A stretch of DNA of 48,634 nucleotides, taken from contig JAAVCC010000004.1 in NCBI GenBank assembly GCA_014802535.1, forward strand, positions 62,437-111,070. Direction: 5' to 3'. Under the pieces are notes generated by a model, which worked only from the letters and a program-made list of their open reading frames with translations, did no database searches and had not been told where the DNA came from. Origin of the DNA: Bacteroides sp. Its GTDB lineage: Bacteria > Bacteroidota > Bacteroidia > Bacteroidales > Muribaculaceae. How positions within the stretch are numbered: the stretch's first letter is position 1; the number at the start of each line of letters is the position of its first letter. Made by a program: the position numbers and the translations under genes. Below, piece after piece: positions 1 to 9,896 of this stretch.

Positions 1-126
1 ATTACCGGTAGTTGTAACCCAATCGCCCTTTGCAGGAGCCAGGCGAAGGTCTATAATATCGGTTACGCGAGCAGCAAAACAGCATAGGCTGATAATTAAA
101 CACGATAAACAAACTAATCTTTTCAT
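1..126 (-). CDS. Secreted protein, N-terminal fragment (cut by window edge)
   Basis: An ATG at 126-124 opens a reading frame that stays open to the window edge (42 codons). The first 19 residues (MKRLVCLSCLIISLCCFAA) have a basic start and a cysteine-rich hydrophobic core, which reads as a Sec signal peptide. The following part (RVTDIIDLRLAPAKGD) matches no family I recognise. It lies 20 bases after the stop of the 173-residue hypothetical gene on the same strand, so it is probably the next gene of the nadA-leuS-rdgB run. The reality of the gene rests on the signal peptide, the spacing and the strand; function is unknown. Confidence 0.5.
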   Translation of the reverse strand, partial: MKRLVCLSCLIISLCCFAARVTDIIDLRLAPAKGDWVTTTGN

Positions 127-146
127 TACGATTATTTATTTTAAGG

Positions 147-668
147 TTAAAGCATTCTTAGAGATTGGAGTAATTCAACAACATCAGTATGGTCGAGAGA
201 ACGACGTGATGCTAATTGTGAAGCAAAATCACGAGCAATAGACTGAACTGCCGAATGGCTGAATACACGGTTCATATAATTATAAGTTTTCTCAAATATT
301 GCATCAGCTTCTTCCTGTTCGAGCGAACAAGATTCGATACCTTCGGCAGTGACTGTCACGCGAAGAGTTTCGCGATCGTCACGATTCGGAGCAGATCTGC
401 GATTAACAAGACATCTACAAAGATAATCAGACAGAGTCATCGCCATTGTCATTTCAAATTGTTTGATCAGACGATTCCACATCATACGAGTAGAAAATCT
501 CGGATTAGTGACAAAATAATATTCGTTAGAGAGTTTTAATTTCTCGTCGCCATCAATATCAATCATTTGAATAAACGGCTCTCCATCATAAATATAGAGC
601 CCTATAGCCGACCCTGCCAGACCATAACAACGATCGGTTTCATCAATATATTTTAAATTTGATTCCAT
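147..668 (-). CDS. Conserved-looking hypothetical protein, 173 aa
   Basis: I do not recognise this family. The protein is soluble, with no signal peptide or membrane segment. Residues about 15 to 55 look beta-rich (GLYIYDGEPFIQMIDIDGD). A mainly helical part follows and ends in an arginine- and leucine-rich helix (VVELLQSLRML). The ATG at 668 lies 11 bases after the stop of the propeller gene on the same strand, so the two are probably co-transcribed. Codon use is like its neighbours. A role linked to the secreted propeller protein is possible from position only. Confidence 0.7.
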   Translation of the reverse strand: MESNLKYIDETDRCYGLAGSAIGLYIYDGEPFIQMIDIDGDEKLKLSNEYYFVTNPRFSTRMMWNRLIKQFEMTMAMTLSDYLCRCLVNRRSAPNRDDRETLRVTVTAEGIESCSLEQEEADAIFEKTYNYMNRVFSHSAVQSIARDFASQLASRRSLDHTDVVELLQSLRML

Positions 669-679
669 AAATCTTATAT

Positions 680-2059
680 TTATCTTATAATCATTAATTT
701 ACCTATTATTTTTGAATGTCCGTCGGATGTTGTTATCAACACATTATATATTCCGGCTGATAGTTGAGCGGGATTGAGTGTTACCTTACTCCCGGTTGAG
801 GTTGCCGACAAAATATTATTACCGGCTGTATCGAGTATTTTAACTATTGAATTATCGATGATGTTATCAACCGTCACCAAGCCTTTATAACCCGGTTTAA
901 CAGGATTGGGATATATCTTTATTTCCGAAACATTAAGCGATGAATTTGGAGCTTCTACATCAATTCCAAACAGTCCCGATGCTGTTCCGACATAAACTGT
1001 CTTGTTAAAATTATCAGCCAAAATTGATCGGATATTGTCGGTTATCAACGACGAATTGGCAGTTGTAAAATGGTTGATTATTTTAGAACAATCATTATTC
1101 AATATATAGATACCTTCATCGCGTGTTGCAAAATAAAGCCGACCAAACGCATCTTCAGTCATATCAACTACATCTACACCCTTCAAAGCGTGATCGGCAA
1201 GCATTGTTGCGTCATCTCTATTTATTTTTGGACGTATAACCACTGAATTAGGCGATACCATGAAGTTTGATATATCATTTATATAAAATATTCCCGATGA
1301 TGTCAAGCACCATAAACGACCATGACTGTCGGTAAATGTCTTATATAAATAATCAGGTTCAAAAGAGAGCAGGTCGCTGTCGATAAACGATGGCAAGTGA
1401 AGACTTTTACCTGTCAAACGATTGTAGAGGAGTATTCCGCAACGATAGTCGCTCGATGTGACAATCACAATATCGCCGAAGGTGTTTACTTTGCCATCAA
1501 CTTGAAAATTAAAGGCAGGTAAATCAGGAATAAGCCAATCAGACGTAACCGAATTTCCAAGCACTTTATTGGCAGGTAACATCATCAATACCGGTTGAGT
1601 ATTATAACCTGTTGCAACCCACAAATTTCCATCTTTGTCAAAACATAAACCTTGACCCGAACAACCCCAGTCTCTTTTCAAAGGAGAATTTGTATTGTCA
1701 TAGACAAAGTCTTTTTTGCCATTTTTCAATCTGACAATTCCGTCGGTAAAACTTCCAACGAAAATATATTGATTATCACCCGGTTGAATTGCCAAATCAG
1801 AAACATTATCTATGCTGTCAAACTCAATATTACCGTTTAAAAAGGCTATCGGGGTCGATGCTTTTTTATCGTCTATGAGATTGAAACGTGAATAGGGAGT
1901 CAATGTAGCACCCAAAAGATTGTAATCAGAATCTAATCTTAAAATATCGGCAGTTTTAAAGGATGAAATATAATTCCAATCAAAATGAGCTGCTGTCATA
2001 TTGAAAAGCAACATGACAAACACATAAATAAAGATTATGATACCTCGCTTAAAAGACAT
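680..2059 (-). CDS. Secreted beta-propeller protein with type IX secretion sorting tail
   Basis: A 459-residue protein with an N-terminal hydrophobic signal (GIIIFIYVFVMLLFNMTAA). About 350 residues of propeller-type blades follow, with repeats such as DSHGRLWCLTSSGIFYI and DAFGRLYFATRDEGIYIL, typical of two-component-regulator-type propellers. The last 75 or so residues carry a type A sorting domain: IKIYPNPVKPG near residue 383, then a GIYNVLI strand and a basic C-terminus. It should be exported by Sec and then handled by the type IX system. PorZ of that system has two propellers plus such a tail (about 780 residues); this protein is large enough for only one, so it is PorZ-like or a cargo protein. 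The ATG overlaps the rdgB stop by one base, which implies translational coupling. Confidence 0.85.
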   Translation of the reverse strand: MSFKRGIIIFIYVFVMLLFNMTAAHFDWNYISSFKTADILRLDSDYNLLGATLTPYSRFNLIDDKKASTPIAFLNGNIEFDSIDNVSDLAIQPGDNQYIFVGSFTDGIVRLKNGKKDFVYDNTNSPLKRDWGCSGQGLCFDKDGNLWVATGYNTQPVLMMLPANKVLGNSVTSDWLIPDLPAFNFQVDGKVNTFGDIVIVTSSDYRCGILLYNRLTGKSLHLPSFIDSDLLSFEPDYLYKTFTDSHGRLWCLTSSGIFYINDISNFMVSPNSVVIRPKINRDDATMLADHALKGVDVVDMTEDAFGRLYFATRDEGIYILNNDCSKIINHFTTANSSLITDNIRSILADNFNKTVYVGTASGLFGIDVEAPNSSLNVSEIKIYPNPVKPGYKGLVTVDNIIDNSIVKILDTAGNNILSATSTGSKVTLNPAQLSAGIYNVLITTSDGHSKIIGKLMIIR

Positions 2060-2640
2060 TAAAGATTCTTTAAAATGTCAAGCAGTTTGCGTGTGGCACG
2101 TCCACGATGACTGATATTGTTTTTTTCTTCAGAAGTCATCATAGCAAACGTTTTTTCAAAACCCTCGGGAACGAAAACCGGATCATAACCAAATCCTTCA
2201 GAACCTGAGGGTTGTTCGGTTATATAACCGTTAACTATACCCTCAACAAGTTGTTCTTTTCCATCGACAATGAGAGCTATGACAGTTCTGAAACGGGCAC
2301 TACGGTTTTGTTTATCCTTCATATTTTCAAGAAGGAGTTTCATATTAGCTTTAGAGTCGTGTCCTTCTCCGGGAGCATAACGGGCTGATCTTACTCCGGG
2401 CTGACCATTCAAAGCTTCGACTTCAAGACCGGTATCATCGGCAAAACAGTCATAGCCATAATGCTCTTTTACATATCGGGCTTTTGCCAAAGCATTTCCT
2501 TCGAGAGTAGGTTCGTTTTCAGGAATATCTTCAGTACAACCTATATCAAGCAAAGAGGAGATAGTCAGTTTATCACCGACTATCTCTCTTATTTCTTGAA
2601 GTTTATGCTTATTGTTAGTTGCAAAAACAATTTGTTTCAT
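2059..2640 (-). CDS. rdgB: Non-canonical purine NTP pyrophosphatase (RdgB/HAM1 family)
   Basis: Full-length 193-residue Ham1/RdgB enzyme, which hydrolyses dITP, dXTP and ITP to monophosphates and so keeps deaminated purines out of DNA and RNA. Family motifs are present: FATNNKHK at residues 6-13, the Mg/catalytic segment [12 protein letters not shown] at 66-77, SARYAPG, and the base-recognition segment [10 protein letters not shown] with the late SHRGRA motif. Its ATG lies 8 bases after the leuS stop. The stop shares one base with the start of the propeller gene, so it sits mid-operon. Nothing is odd about the gene itself. Confidence 0.96.
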   Translation of the reverse strand: MKQIVFATNNKHKLQEIREIVGDKLTISSLLDIGCTEDIPENEPTLEGNALAKARYVKEHYGYDCFADDTGLEVEALNGQPGVRSARYAPGEGHDSKANMKLLLENMKDKQNRSARFRTVIALIVDGKEQLVEGIVNGYITEQPSGSEGFGYDPVFVPEGFEKTFAMMTSEEKNNISHRGRATRKLLDILKNL

Positions 2641-2648
2641 AGAAAGAA

Positions 2649-5420
2649 TTATCCTACAACAACATTGACAATTTTACCCGGCACAACAATTACTTTTTTA
2701 ACTGTTTTGCCGTCAATCCATTTAGCGGCAGAATCATCAGCCAAAGCTGCTTTCTCTACATCTTCTTTGCTCATGTCAGCAGGAACCTCAATTGTAAAAC
2801 GAGCTTTACCATTAAAAGATACAGCCATTTTAACTATAGATTCTTTGAGGTATTCTTCATTATATTGAGGCCATGCAGCATCAAAAATTGAACCTTTGTT
2901 GCCTAATACATGCCAAAGTTCTTCAGTAATATGAGGAGCAAAGGGAGCGAGTACAATCAAGAAACTTTCCCAAACCGAGCGTGAAGTACATTTTTGCTGG
3001 GTAAGTTCGTTAAGAGCAATCATGAATGCGCTGACCGATGTGTTATAACTGAAGTTTTCGATGTCGTTACCCACTTTTTTAATGAGTTTATGGATAGACT
3101 TGAGAGACTCTTTTGAGGGCTGTTCGTCATTGATAACAAGTTCATCACCTTTATAGAAAGCACCCCAAAGTTTTTTCAAGAATCGGTTAACACCGTCAAT
3201 ACCGTTAGTATCCCATGGTTTGCTCTGTTCAAGAGGACCAAGGAACATTTCATAAAGACGAAGAGTGTCAGCACCATATTTGTCAACAATATCATCGGGA
3301 TTGACAACATTGAACATAGATTTAGACATTTTTTCGACAGCATATCCACAAAGATATTTACCATCTTCCAAAATGAACTCGGCATCAGCAAATTCAGGAC
3401 GCCATTTCTTGAATGCCTCGGTATCAAGAATATCGTTTGAAACAATATTTACATCAACACGGATGGGAGTAACATCATATTGGTCTTTCAATCCTAAAGA
3501 TACAAAGGTGTTTGTATCTTTAATGCGATATACAAAGTTTGTACGACCCTGAATCATACCTTGATTGATAAGTTTTTTGAAAGGTTCGGGTTCGCAAACT
3601 TTACCAAGGTCATAAAGGAATTTATTCCAGAAACGGCTGTAGATAAGGTGACCTGTAGCATGTTCTGTACCTCCGATGTAGAGGTCAACATTGCGCCAGT
3701 ATTCATCAGCCTCTTTTGAAACAAGTTCGTTATTGTTGCGAGGATCCATATAACGCAGATAATAAGCACTTGATCCTGCAAAACCGGGCATTGTGTTAAG
3801 TTCAATTTGATAACCTTCTTCGGTTTTCCAATTTTTAGCACGTCCCAATGGTGGTTCTCCTGTCTCGGTTGGCAGATATTTGTCAACTTCGGGTAACAAC
3901 AACGGAAGTTTATCCATAGACATCATCACAGGAATACCATCTTTATAATATACAGGGAAAGGTTCTCCCCAATATCTTTGACGGCTGAATATTGCATCGC
4001 GAAGACGATAGTTTACTTTAACCTTACCAATACCTGCCTCTTCAATAAATTTCTTAACACGAGCAATAGCATCTTTAACCTGCATGCCGTTGATGTCAAG
4101 AATTTCAGAAGCAGAGTTTATGATTGTTCCTTCTTTAGCATCAAATGATTGTTCGCTTACATCGGCACCTTCTATCAAAGGAATGATAGGAAGATCAAAC
4201 TTGCGAGCAAAAGCATAGTCACGGCTATCATGAGCAGGAACAGCCATAATGGCTCCTGTTCCATAGCCTGCAAGTACATAATCACTTACCCAAACAGGTA
4301 TTTTTTTACCATTGATAGGATTGATAGCATAAGCACCGGTGAATACACCTGTAACTTTTTTATCAATCATACGCTCGCGCTCGGTTTTATGCTTAACTTC
4401 ATTAATATAAGCATCAACTTCGGCGCGGTGTTCGGGAGTGGTTACCATATCTACATATTTGCTTTCGGGAGCAAGTACCATAAATGTAACTCCAAAAAGC
4501 GTATCGGCACGAGTAGTGAAGATATCGAATACTATATCACTGTCAGCTATTTTAAATTTTATTTCAGCACCCTCACTGCGTCCAATCCAGTTGCGTTGAG
4601 TTTCTTTCAGTGAATCGGTCCAGTCGATTGTTTCGAGTCCGTCGAGGAGTCTCTGAGCATAAGCCGAAACACGAAGACACCATTGATACATCATTTTCTG
4701 TTCTACAGGGTATCCTCCACGAATAGAAAGACCTTCGCTAACCTCATCATTAGCCAATACCGTACCAAGTTTCGGGCACCAGTTAACCATTGTATATCCA
4801 AGATAAGCGATACGATAGTTCATCAAAGTGTCGCTCTTTTCTTTATCGCTCATTTTATTCCATTCGTCGGCAGTGAAATTTAATTCTTTACCTTGAACGG
4901 CATGGATTCCTTCAGAACCATGTTTTTCAAAATGGCTAACGAGGTCGGCAATAGGTAATGCTTTATCGGCCTTTGTGTCATAGTAGTGATTGAACATTTC
5001 AATGAACGCCCATTGGGTCCATTTGTAATATTCAGGATCACAAGTCTTTATTTCACGTGACCAATCATAACAAAATCCTATTTTATCGAGCTGTGAACGG
5101 TAGCGTGCAATATTGTTGCGGGTTGTTACCTCGGGATGTTGACCTGTTTGGATAGCATATTGTTCGGCAGGCAATCCATACGCATCATATCCCATCGGAT
5201 GAAGTACATTAAATCCTTTAAGTCTTTTATATCTTGAAAAAATATCAGATGCTATATAACCAAGAGGATGACCAACATGAAGACCTGCACCCGAAGGATA
5301 GGGGAACATGTCGAGTACATAAAATTTAGGACGTGATCGGTCAATGTGTGCTTCGTTGGTATGGTTTTCTTTCCAATATTCTTGCCAACGTTGTTCAATT
5401 TCTCTATGTTTATATTCCAT
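2649..5420 (-). CDS. leuS: Leucyl-tRNA synthetase
   Basis: A 923-residue class Ia synthetase that charges tRNA-Leu in the cytosol. The HIGH signature reads HVGH at residues 48-51 inside [15 protein letters not shown]. The KMSKS loop ([11 protein letters not shown]) lies near residue 697. Between them is the CP1 editing domain, with the threonine-rich segment [13 protein letters not shown] that is typical of leucyl editing sites, and the [19 protein letters not shown] segment. The anticodon-binding and C-terminal domains are present, so the gene is full length. It starts 34 bases downstream of the nadA stop on the same strand and is followed after 8 bases by rdgB. Confidence 0.97.
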   Translation of the reverse strand: MEYKHREIEQRWQEYWKENHTNEAHIDRSRPKFYVLDMFPYPSGAGLHVGHPLGYIASDIFSRYKRLKGFNVLHPMGYDAYGLPAEQYAIQTGQHPEVTTRNNIARYRSQLDKIGFCYDWSREIKTCDPEYYKWTQWAFIEMFNHYYDTKADKALPIADLVSHFEKHGSEGIHAVQGKELNFTADEWNKMSDKEKSDTLMNYRIAYLGYTMVNWCPKLGTVLANDEVSEGLSIRGGYPVEQKMMYQWCLRVSAYAQRLLDGLETIDWTDSLKETQRNWIGRSEGAEIKFKIADSDIVFDIFTTRADTLFGVTFMVLAPESKYVDMVTTPEHRAEVDAYINEVKHKTERERMIDKKVTGVFTGAYAINPINGKKIPVWVSDYVLAGYGTGAIMAVPAHDSRDYAFARKFDLPIIPLIEGADVSEQSFDAKEGTIINSASEILDINGMQVKDAIARVKKFIEEAGIGKVKVNYRLRDAIFSRQRYWGEPFPVYYKDGIPVMMSMDKLPLLLPEVDKYLPTETGEPPLGRAKNWKTEEGYQIELNTMPGFAGSSAYYLRYMDPRNNNELVSKEADEYWRNVDLYIGGTEHATGHLIYSRFWNKFLYDLGKVCEPEPFKKLINQGMIQGRTNFVYRIKDTNTFVSLGLKDQYDVTPIRVDVNIVSNDILDTEAFKKWRPEFADAEFILEDGKYLCGYAVEKMSKSMFNVVNPDDIVDKYGADTLRLYEMFLGPLEQSKPWDTNGIDGVNRFLKKLWGAFYKGDELVINDEQPSKESLKSIHKLIKKVGNDIENFSYNTSVSAFMIALNELTQQKCTSRSVWESFLIVLAPFAPHITEELWHVLGNKGSIFDAAWPQYNEEYLKESIVKMAVSFNGKARFTIEVPADMSKEDVEKAALADDSAAKWIDGKTVKKVIVVPGKIVNVVVG

Positions 5421-5454
5421 TGTTATATATGATGTTTTATTTATTTTCTATTTA

Positions 5455-6426
5455 TTATTTCTCTGACATTTCGAGCATACGGTTAATTGGACGAACAGCT
5501 TTTGAAGCTATTTCAGGGTCAACCTCTATAACCGGCAGCTCATATTTTAGTGAATTGTAAAGTTTTTCAAGTGTGATAAGTTTCATGAAAGAACAATCGT
5601 TACATGCACAGGTAGAATCATTTGGCGGAGCCGGAATGAATTCTTTTTCAGGGCATGCCTGCTTCATTTTAAATAATATACCGCTCTCGGTTGCAACAAT
5701 AAAACGTTTGGCACTGTCATTTTTTGCAAATTCAAGCAAAGCAGCTGTTGATCCAACTTTATCGGCAAGTATAACTACCGGTTTTTGACACTCGGGATGA
5801 ACAAGAACCTTAGCATCGGGATATTGTTTCTTCAACTCAACAATTTTTTCAGCTGAAAAACGTTCATGAACATGGCAAGCACCATTCCAAAGTTTCATAT
5901 CACGACCTGTCACACTATTTATATATGATCCGAGATTACGGTCAGGTCCAAATATAATTTTTTCATCTTCGGGAAGTTGCTCTACAATTTTTCTTGCATT
6001 TGATGATGTAACAACAATATCGGTTAGAGCTTTAACACCTGCCGATGTATTAACATAGCTAATCACGGTGTGACCGGGATTTTCTTTAATAAATTTTTCA
6101 AAATCTTTTGCATCACAACTGTCGGCAAGCGAACATCCGGCATTGAGGTCAGGTACAATAACCTTTTTCTCGGGACAAAGAATTTTGACAGTCTCTCCCA
6201 TAAAATGAACACCACACATAACCACAACGGGCTGTTGAAGGGTAGTTGCAATCTGAGCCAAAGCCAAAGAGTCGCCAATGAAATCGGCTACTTCTTGAAT
6301 TTCATCGCGCTGATAAAAGTGGGCGAGAATCACTGCATTTTTCTCTTTTTTGAGTTTCAGTATCTCTTCTTTTATGTTCAGATTTTTTTCGACCGGAACG
6401 TCGATATATCCTTTTTGGACATCCAT
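5455..6426 (-). CDS. nadA: Quinolinate synthase A
   Basis: A 323-residue NadA, which condenses iminoaspartate with dihydroxyacetone phosphate to make quinolinate for NAD. It binds one oxygen-sensitive [4Fe-4S] cluster; likely ligands are C98 (NAGCSLAD), C184 (NGACHVHERF) and a cysteine in the CACNDC segment (273-278). The AHFYQRDEIQEVADFIGDS start motif and the VHPEC segment are conserved. No nadB or nadC is in the window. It is the first gene of the leftward run nadA-leuS-rdgB. Upstream is a 617-base AT-rich gap in which I see no perfect TAnnTTTG promoter close to the start. Confidence 0.96.
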   Translation of the reverse strand: MDVQKGYIDVPVEKNLNIKEEILKLKKEKNAVILAHFYQRDEIQEVADFIGDSLALAQIATTLQQPVVVMCGVHFMGETVKILCPEKKVIVPDLNAGCSLADSCDAKDFEKFIKENPGHTVISYVNTSAGVKALTDIVVTSSNARKIVEQLPEDEKIIFGPDRNLGSYINSVTGRDMKLWNGACHVHERFSAEKIVELKKQYPDAKVLVHPECQKPVVILADKVGSTAALLEFAKNDSAKRFIVATESGILFKMKQACPEKEFIPAPPNDSTCACNDCSFMKLITLEKLYNSLKYELPVIEVDPEIASKAVRPINRMLEMSEK

Positions 6427-7043
6427 TTTATTTAAAAAATTAAGTTTTTAAGAAAAAAAATTTTAGAATAAGAATAATAATGACTGTCGATTGATGTTAT
6501 AACTTTATTACAATTTTCTTGTTTTTGAAGTTATAAAACTTTTAAAAGATGTTGTAAACATGTTATAAAATCTCTTGATGTTGACTTTCAATATTTTAGT
6601 AAGTTATCAACTTGTTGTTAATAATTTGCAAAGTTAATAAATTTAGCCGATTAATGGGGTCTATAAAAGTAGAAAATAGTTTGATAAGTGGTTTTATAAG
6701 TTTATATAGTCTGTTTATTATTAATTGCAGATGTTTTGCATATCGTTTAATTGCTGAAAAATCCAAATTTTTGAGGGGTGAATTTATGTAAAACTTTATG
6801 ACAGGTTATAGACAGTTTTAAACATAGTTATTGACATGGTTTGAAAAGGCTTGTTCACAGTAATTTACTAAAGAAAATTTATCATAGATGGTTTATAAAA
6901 TAAACAGCCTTTCAATAGATTTGAACGACTGTTTACAAATATAGGTGTGATTATTGTAATTATGTCTATAATTATGTTTATAGAATATATAAATATTTGA
7001 TTATATTATAGTTAAAACGTTATGAACAAGTCTATAAAAATGT
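6427..7043. other. Long AT-rich intergenic region with DnaA-box-like words
   Basis: No convincing gene lies in these 617 bases. The stretch is very AT-rich and full of related TTATAAA, TCTATAAA and GTTTATA words. Four nine-base words differ from the DnaA box TTATNCACA at one position: 6616-6624 (minus), 6806-6814, 6828-6836 and 6851-6859 (plus), with a weaker TTATCAACT at 6604. This could be promoter DNA for nadA, a binding region for a nucleoid protein, or origin-like DNA. The flanking genes point the same way, which does not favour an origin. Confidence 0.4.
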
Positions 7044-7913
7044 TCAGAATGTAAAATTAAGCGTGATGCCATATTCGTTTCCAAAGATAGTGTTTTGTAC
7101 CCAAGGATAATATGCCACATCTGATTTATGATAGTCTTTGGCTACTTGATGGGCGGGGTTACCACGGAAATAACCAAGACATTCGTTTACCGGATCAACA
7201 ATAAATGCAAGTATATATCCAAGAGCTCTCGATCCGAGAATTTCATAACCGTTATCGACAATCCATCTTTTGCAACGATAAAAGCCTTCGCCTATAATTG
7301 CACCACAACAGGGGGTAATGATGAGGTCTTGAATAGATGGTATTTCCATGAAGGCTTCTACACCATATTCCCAGAAAACTGTAGAGATGAATGCGCTGTA
7401 GAGAAAAGAACCGAGAAAGTTAAATCCCTGGCTTCGTGCGCTCATAAAATATGCTGCGCCGGCGTATGGGTGAAGACAGTAGTTAAAAATAGGATTATCT
7501 TTATCAATAACCGGACCTTCTTTAACGTGATTGACCCAACGTTTAAATAGAGGCACACTTGTGATAGCTTCTTTATTCCAAGCGGTTGCATCTTCAGGAA
7601 GCATTTGTAGAATAGCAAGAGCCGTCAAACCTCCGGCAAATAGAACACCGGTGTTGGCTGCCAGACGTCCCCATTTTTCTTCGTGAGTTGTTAAAGAATA
7701 GGGAAGAGAATATATATCAGGTTTTGGAAACCCGATAGGTTTAAATGTATTATGAACTGAATTTGTTGCATCTTGCATGTTAATATTGACAATCATTTCA
7801 TTATTATCAACAAGAACAGGTTCAATTTCAACGGTCTGAAATTGATAGTCAGATGCGATTGCCGGTAATATAGCCGTCAAAATAGCTAATAGTGATGAAA
7901 ATAGAGTTTTCAT
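7044..7913 (-). CDS. DUF3943 membrane-associated protein
   Basis: I place the start at the ATG at 7913 (289 aa), because the four extra upstream codons begin with TTG and would spoil the signal peptide MKTLFSSLLAILTAILPAIAS. The core matches DUF3943, a Bacteroidetes family: the segment NPIFNYCLHPYAGAAYFMSA, then NFLGSFLYSAFISTVFWEYG, then IQDLIITPCCGAIIGEGFY. At least three hydrophobic stretches suggest an envelope location, perhaps the outer membrane, since the protein ends in alternating residues and a C-terminal phenylalanine (GITLNFTF). No function is established for the family. It stands alone between two long gaps. Confidence 0.8.
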   Translation of the reverse strand: MKTLFSSLLAILTAILPAIASDYQFQTVEIEPVLVDNNEMIVNINMQDATNSVHNTFKPIGFPKPDIYSLPYSLTTHEEKWGRLAANTGVLFAGGLTALAILQMLPEDATAWNKEAITSVPLFKRWVNHVKEGPVIDKDNPIFNYCLHPYAGAAYFMSARSQGFNFLGSFLYSAFISTVFWEYGVEAFMEIPSIQDLIITPCCGAIIGEGFYRCKRWIVDNGYEILGSRALGYILAFIVDPVNECLGYFRGNPAHQVAKDYHKSDVAYYPWVQNTIFGNEYGITLNFTF

Positions 7914-8201
7914 AATCACACCCAAAATAAATAGTTTTACAAAATAATTACAATAAAGTTACAATTATAACATTTCAACTATTTGTTTTGCTTTATAAAA
8001 ACTCAATTTTAATATATTTTAATAATTTAGTGAGAAATATAGATGGTCTCATTATATTAAAATATGTCCTTCATATTCATACTTGATCAAAGGTTATTTC
8101 AATTAGTATCAGGTACTTTTTGATGTTATATATATAAAAATATATATATTTAAATTTATGTGACTCCAAAAATATGTCCATTTGACTTTTTTTTGGAGTG
8201 A
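7914..8201. other. AT-rich intergenic DNA upstream of the DUF3943 gene
   Basis: No gene is seen. The part next to the DUF3943 start should hold its promoter. The best minus-strand word is TAACTTTA near 7965, one base off the TAnnTTTG consensus. Around 8190-8200 the DNA begins to resemble the upstream coding part of the ATPase relic (a Gly-Val pair just before the Asp-Phe-Val), out of frame with it. Confidence 0.35.
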
Positions 8202-8342
8202 GATTTTGTAACTAGCCAGGATTGCCAACGTTATTATATTCAATCAGCGTTTATGATGCCTACTGACGCAAAAGAACGTCAGGAAAATGTCACTGTAGGA
8301 CTGATAGACTTTCTCCTTAAACCTGAACTTCTAAATTGGTGA
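8202..8342 (+). pseudogene. Relic of the C-terminus of a DUF4143-type AAA ATPase
   Basis: Read forwards, the open stretch between TGA (8199-8201) and TGA (8340-8342) gives DFV, then RYYIQSAFMMPTDAKERQE, then VGLIDFLLKPELLNW. From memory this matches the C-terminal end of the COG1373/DUF4143 ATPases common in Bacteroidales, in which a YYIQSA...K..QE block is followed about 30 residues later by a GL.DFLL.P block. The roughly 30 residues normally in between are missing, and nothing upstream continues the frame. It is therefore a doubly truncated, internally deleted remnant. It marks past turnover at the edge of the accessory cassette. Confidence 0.6.
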
Positions 8343-8757
8343 GTTCTATTAAGTTATAATCTCCCAAAAGTAAAAAACATAGATTTGGCGGATTTTATGT
8401 ATTATAATTTAAAAATTGCTATTTTAGTAATATGAATATATTTCACTAACTCAAATTTACTTCAAGGATAAATATAATATATTCTGTGGCTTTGAAAAAC
8501 TTAGATTTCAAAATGTGATTGATAGATTATAAAAGTTTCAGCATTGACAAAGCATGTCACCATTAGGAAGCCAAGCAAAGCAGAAGTGGGTCAAGACTCC
8601 ACTAAACTTCAAAGCCGCCGAGAGCCACAACCCTTTCGACGGCTTTATTCATCTAAGATCCTCATACTTTTGAACTAAGCCTCCAAATCTTATTATAGAC
8701 TTTTAAACATTTGGATTCAGGGTCTATAGATATCTATTTCAACATAAATATTTGAAT
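8343..8757. other. Non-coding region between ATPase relic and cassette
   Basis: No gene is seen in these 415 bases. Most is AT-rich, but 8560-8646 is more GC-balanced and can fold. A first hairpin pairs GAAGTGG with CCACT...ACTTC around 8583-8610. A second, stronger one is listed separately at 8611-8646. The cassette's last gene ends at 8758, so this is its 3' region. Confidence 0.45.
8611..8646. terminator. Probable terminator hairpin downstream of the cassette
   Basis: The arms AAAGCCG (8611-8617) and CGGCTTT (8640-8646) pair perfectly. The stem continues through CCGAGAG and CTTTCGA with one mismatch and one G-U pair, and the loop is CCACAACC. A-rich and T-rich flanks on both sides would let it work in either direction. 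For the leftward cassette it lies 112 bases past the last stop codon. Confidence 0.5.
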
Positions 8758-9870
8758 TCAAGTCTTTCCATATATGTCTATATAGAGTTCCATTTTTTTT
8801 CTACAATGTATGCTCATTATTGTGTTTATAAATAATGGATTGTATAGAAGATATTTTTTCAAAATCTTATTAAGAAGTTTGAAATTTTCCATCTGTGCTT
8901 TGTCAAAAGAGTATATATCTGCATCTACCTCAGGTTGAAGGCGATCAAGGAACATAAAATATTTTCTTAATATTCCAACTATGTAATCACTTAGTTGTAT
9001 CATTGCATTAGTAGACGAATCGCAAAAAGAATAATGACATAATGCATTTCCTTTGTAGTTTAGGTTTTCTGAAGATAATTGAGCCTTTACTTGTTTTTCA
9101 TCATCAAATAATAATGTCTTATGTCTAAATGTAATTATTTCTTGACGATAGAACTGGCAATAGTCTTTAACCCATTCATGGGTAGTCTCATCCTGAATGA
9201 ATGGTAAACTCTTCTGGGTACACGCTTTTTCAAGACAGTGTTTTAGAAATAGTTTATGTGGATATACCATAAGATTTTCAGCATCAGCATTTATTGATTG
9301 ATCCACGAAACACAAAAGTCCGTCTATGAAATCCTTAATTTCCGTGACCTTTATATTGGGATATTTATATTTTTTGAAATGGCTAATGGTAGCTTGTGGA
9401 TCAGTTTTTAGTATTTCATATAATATAGCTTTAAACTCGTATGGATCTAAATTTAGTCCTTCTATAGAATCAACAATATCAACAAAACCATAATACAGAA
9501 CTTGGACAGCATTAAAATGTATGTGCCATCCATTTTTCTCAATTAGGTTCAATACATTAGTAACTTTTGTTTTTTTTAAAATATCAAAGAATGAACCCTT
9601 TAAATCATTCTTTGCTTTCAACTCTTTTGTTCTCTCTATTCCAAGAGAATCTTTTAATTCATTTATTGATAATGAATTTTCTGATTGAACACCACCTAAT
9701 ACAAATACGGCATCATAATTAGTATTCAATACATCTCTCTTGATTATAAGATGCTTGTCATTACCTGATTCATCATAATAGAGAGTCTCCGCCCGTTCTA
9801 GATACTTCTTAAAACCCTGAATCTCTATGAATTGGGAGATATTATCATATAAATCTTTTATGTCGGCCAT
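8758..9870 (-). CDS. DUF3800 family protein, last gene of the five-gene cassette
   Basis: I choose the ATG at 9870 (370 aa) over an in-frame TTG three codons earlier. The N-terminal YYDESGN (residues 31-37) and the C-terminal CDSSTNAMIQLSDYIVGIL are the two hallmark blocks of DUF3800, a family with a predicted RNase H-like fold whose acidic residues probably bind metal. Members are often found in accessory and defence-linked loci; the substrate is unknown. The middle is helical and lysine-rich. It starts 26 bases after the stop of the cysteine-cluster gene, the only real gap in the operon. It is AT-rich compared with the core genes. Nuclease activity is an inference from the family fold. Confidence 0.8.
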   Translation of the reverse strand: MADIKDLYDNISQFIEIQGFKKYLERAETLYYDESGNDKHLIIKRDVLNTNYDAVFVLGGVQSENSLSINELKDSLGIERTKELKAKNDLKGSFFDILKKTKVTNVLNLIEKNGWHIHFNAVQVLYYGFVDIVDSIEGLNLDPYEFKAILYEILKTDPQATISHFKKYKYPNIKVTEIKDFIDGLLCFVDQSINADAENLMVYPHKLFLKHCLEKACTQKSLPFIQDETTHEWVKDYCQFYRQEIITFRHKTLLFDDEKQVKAQLSSENLNYKGNALCHYSFCDSSTNAMIQLSDYIVGILRKYFMFLDRLQPEVDADIYSFDKAQMENFKLLNKILKKYLLYNPLFINTIMSIHCRKKMELYIDIYGKT

Positions 9871-9896
9871 ATTCCACAAAGCATTTATTTTATTAC

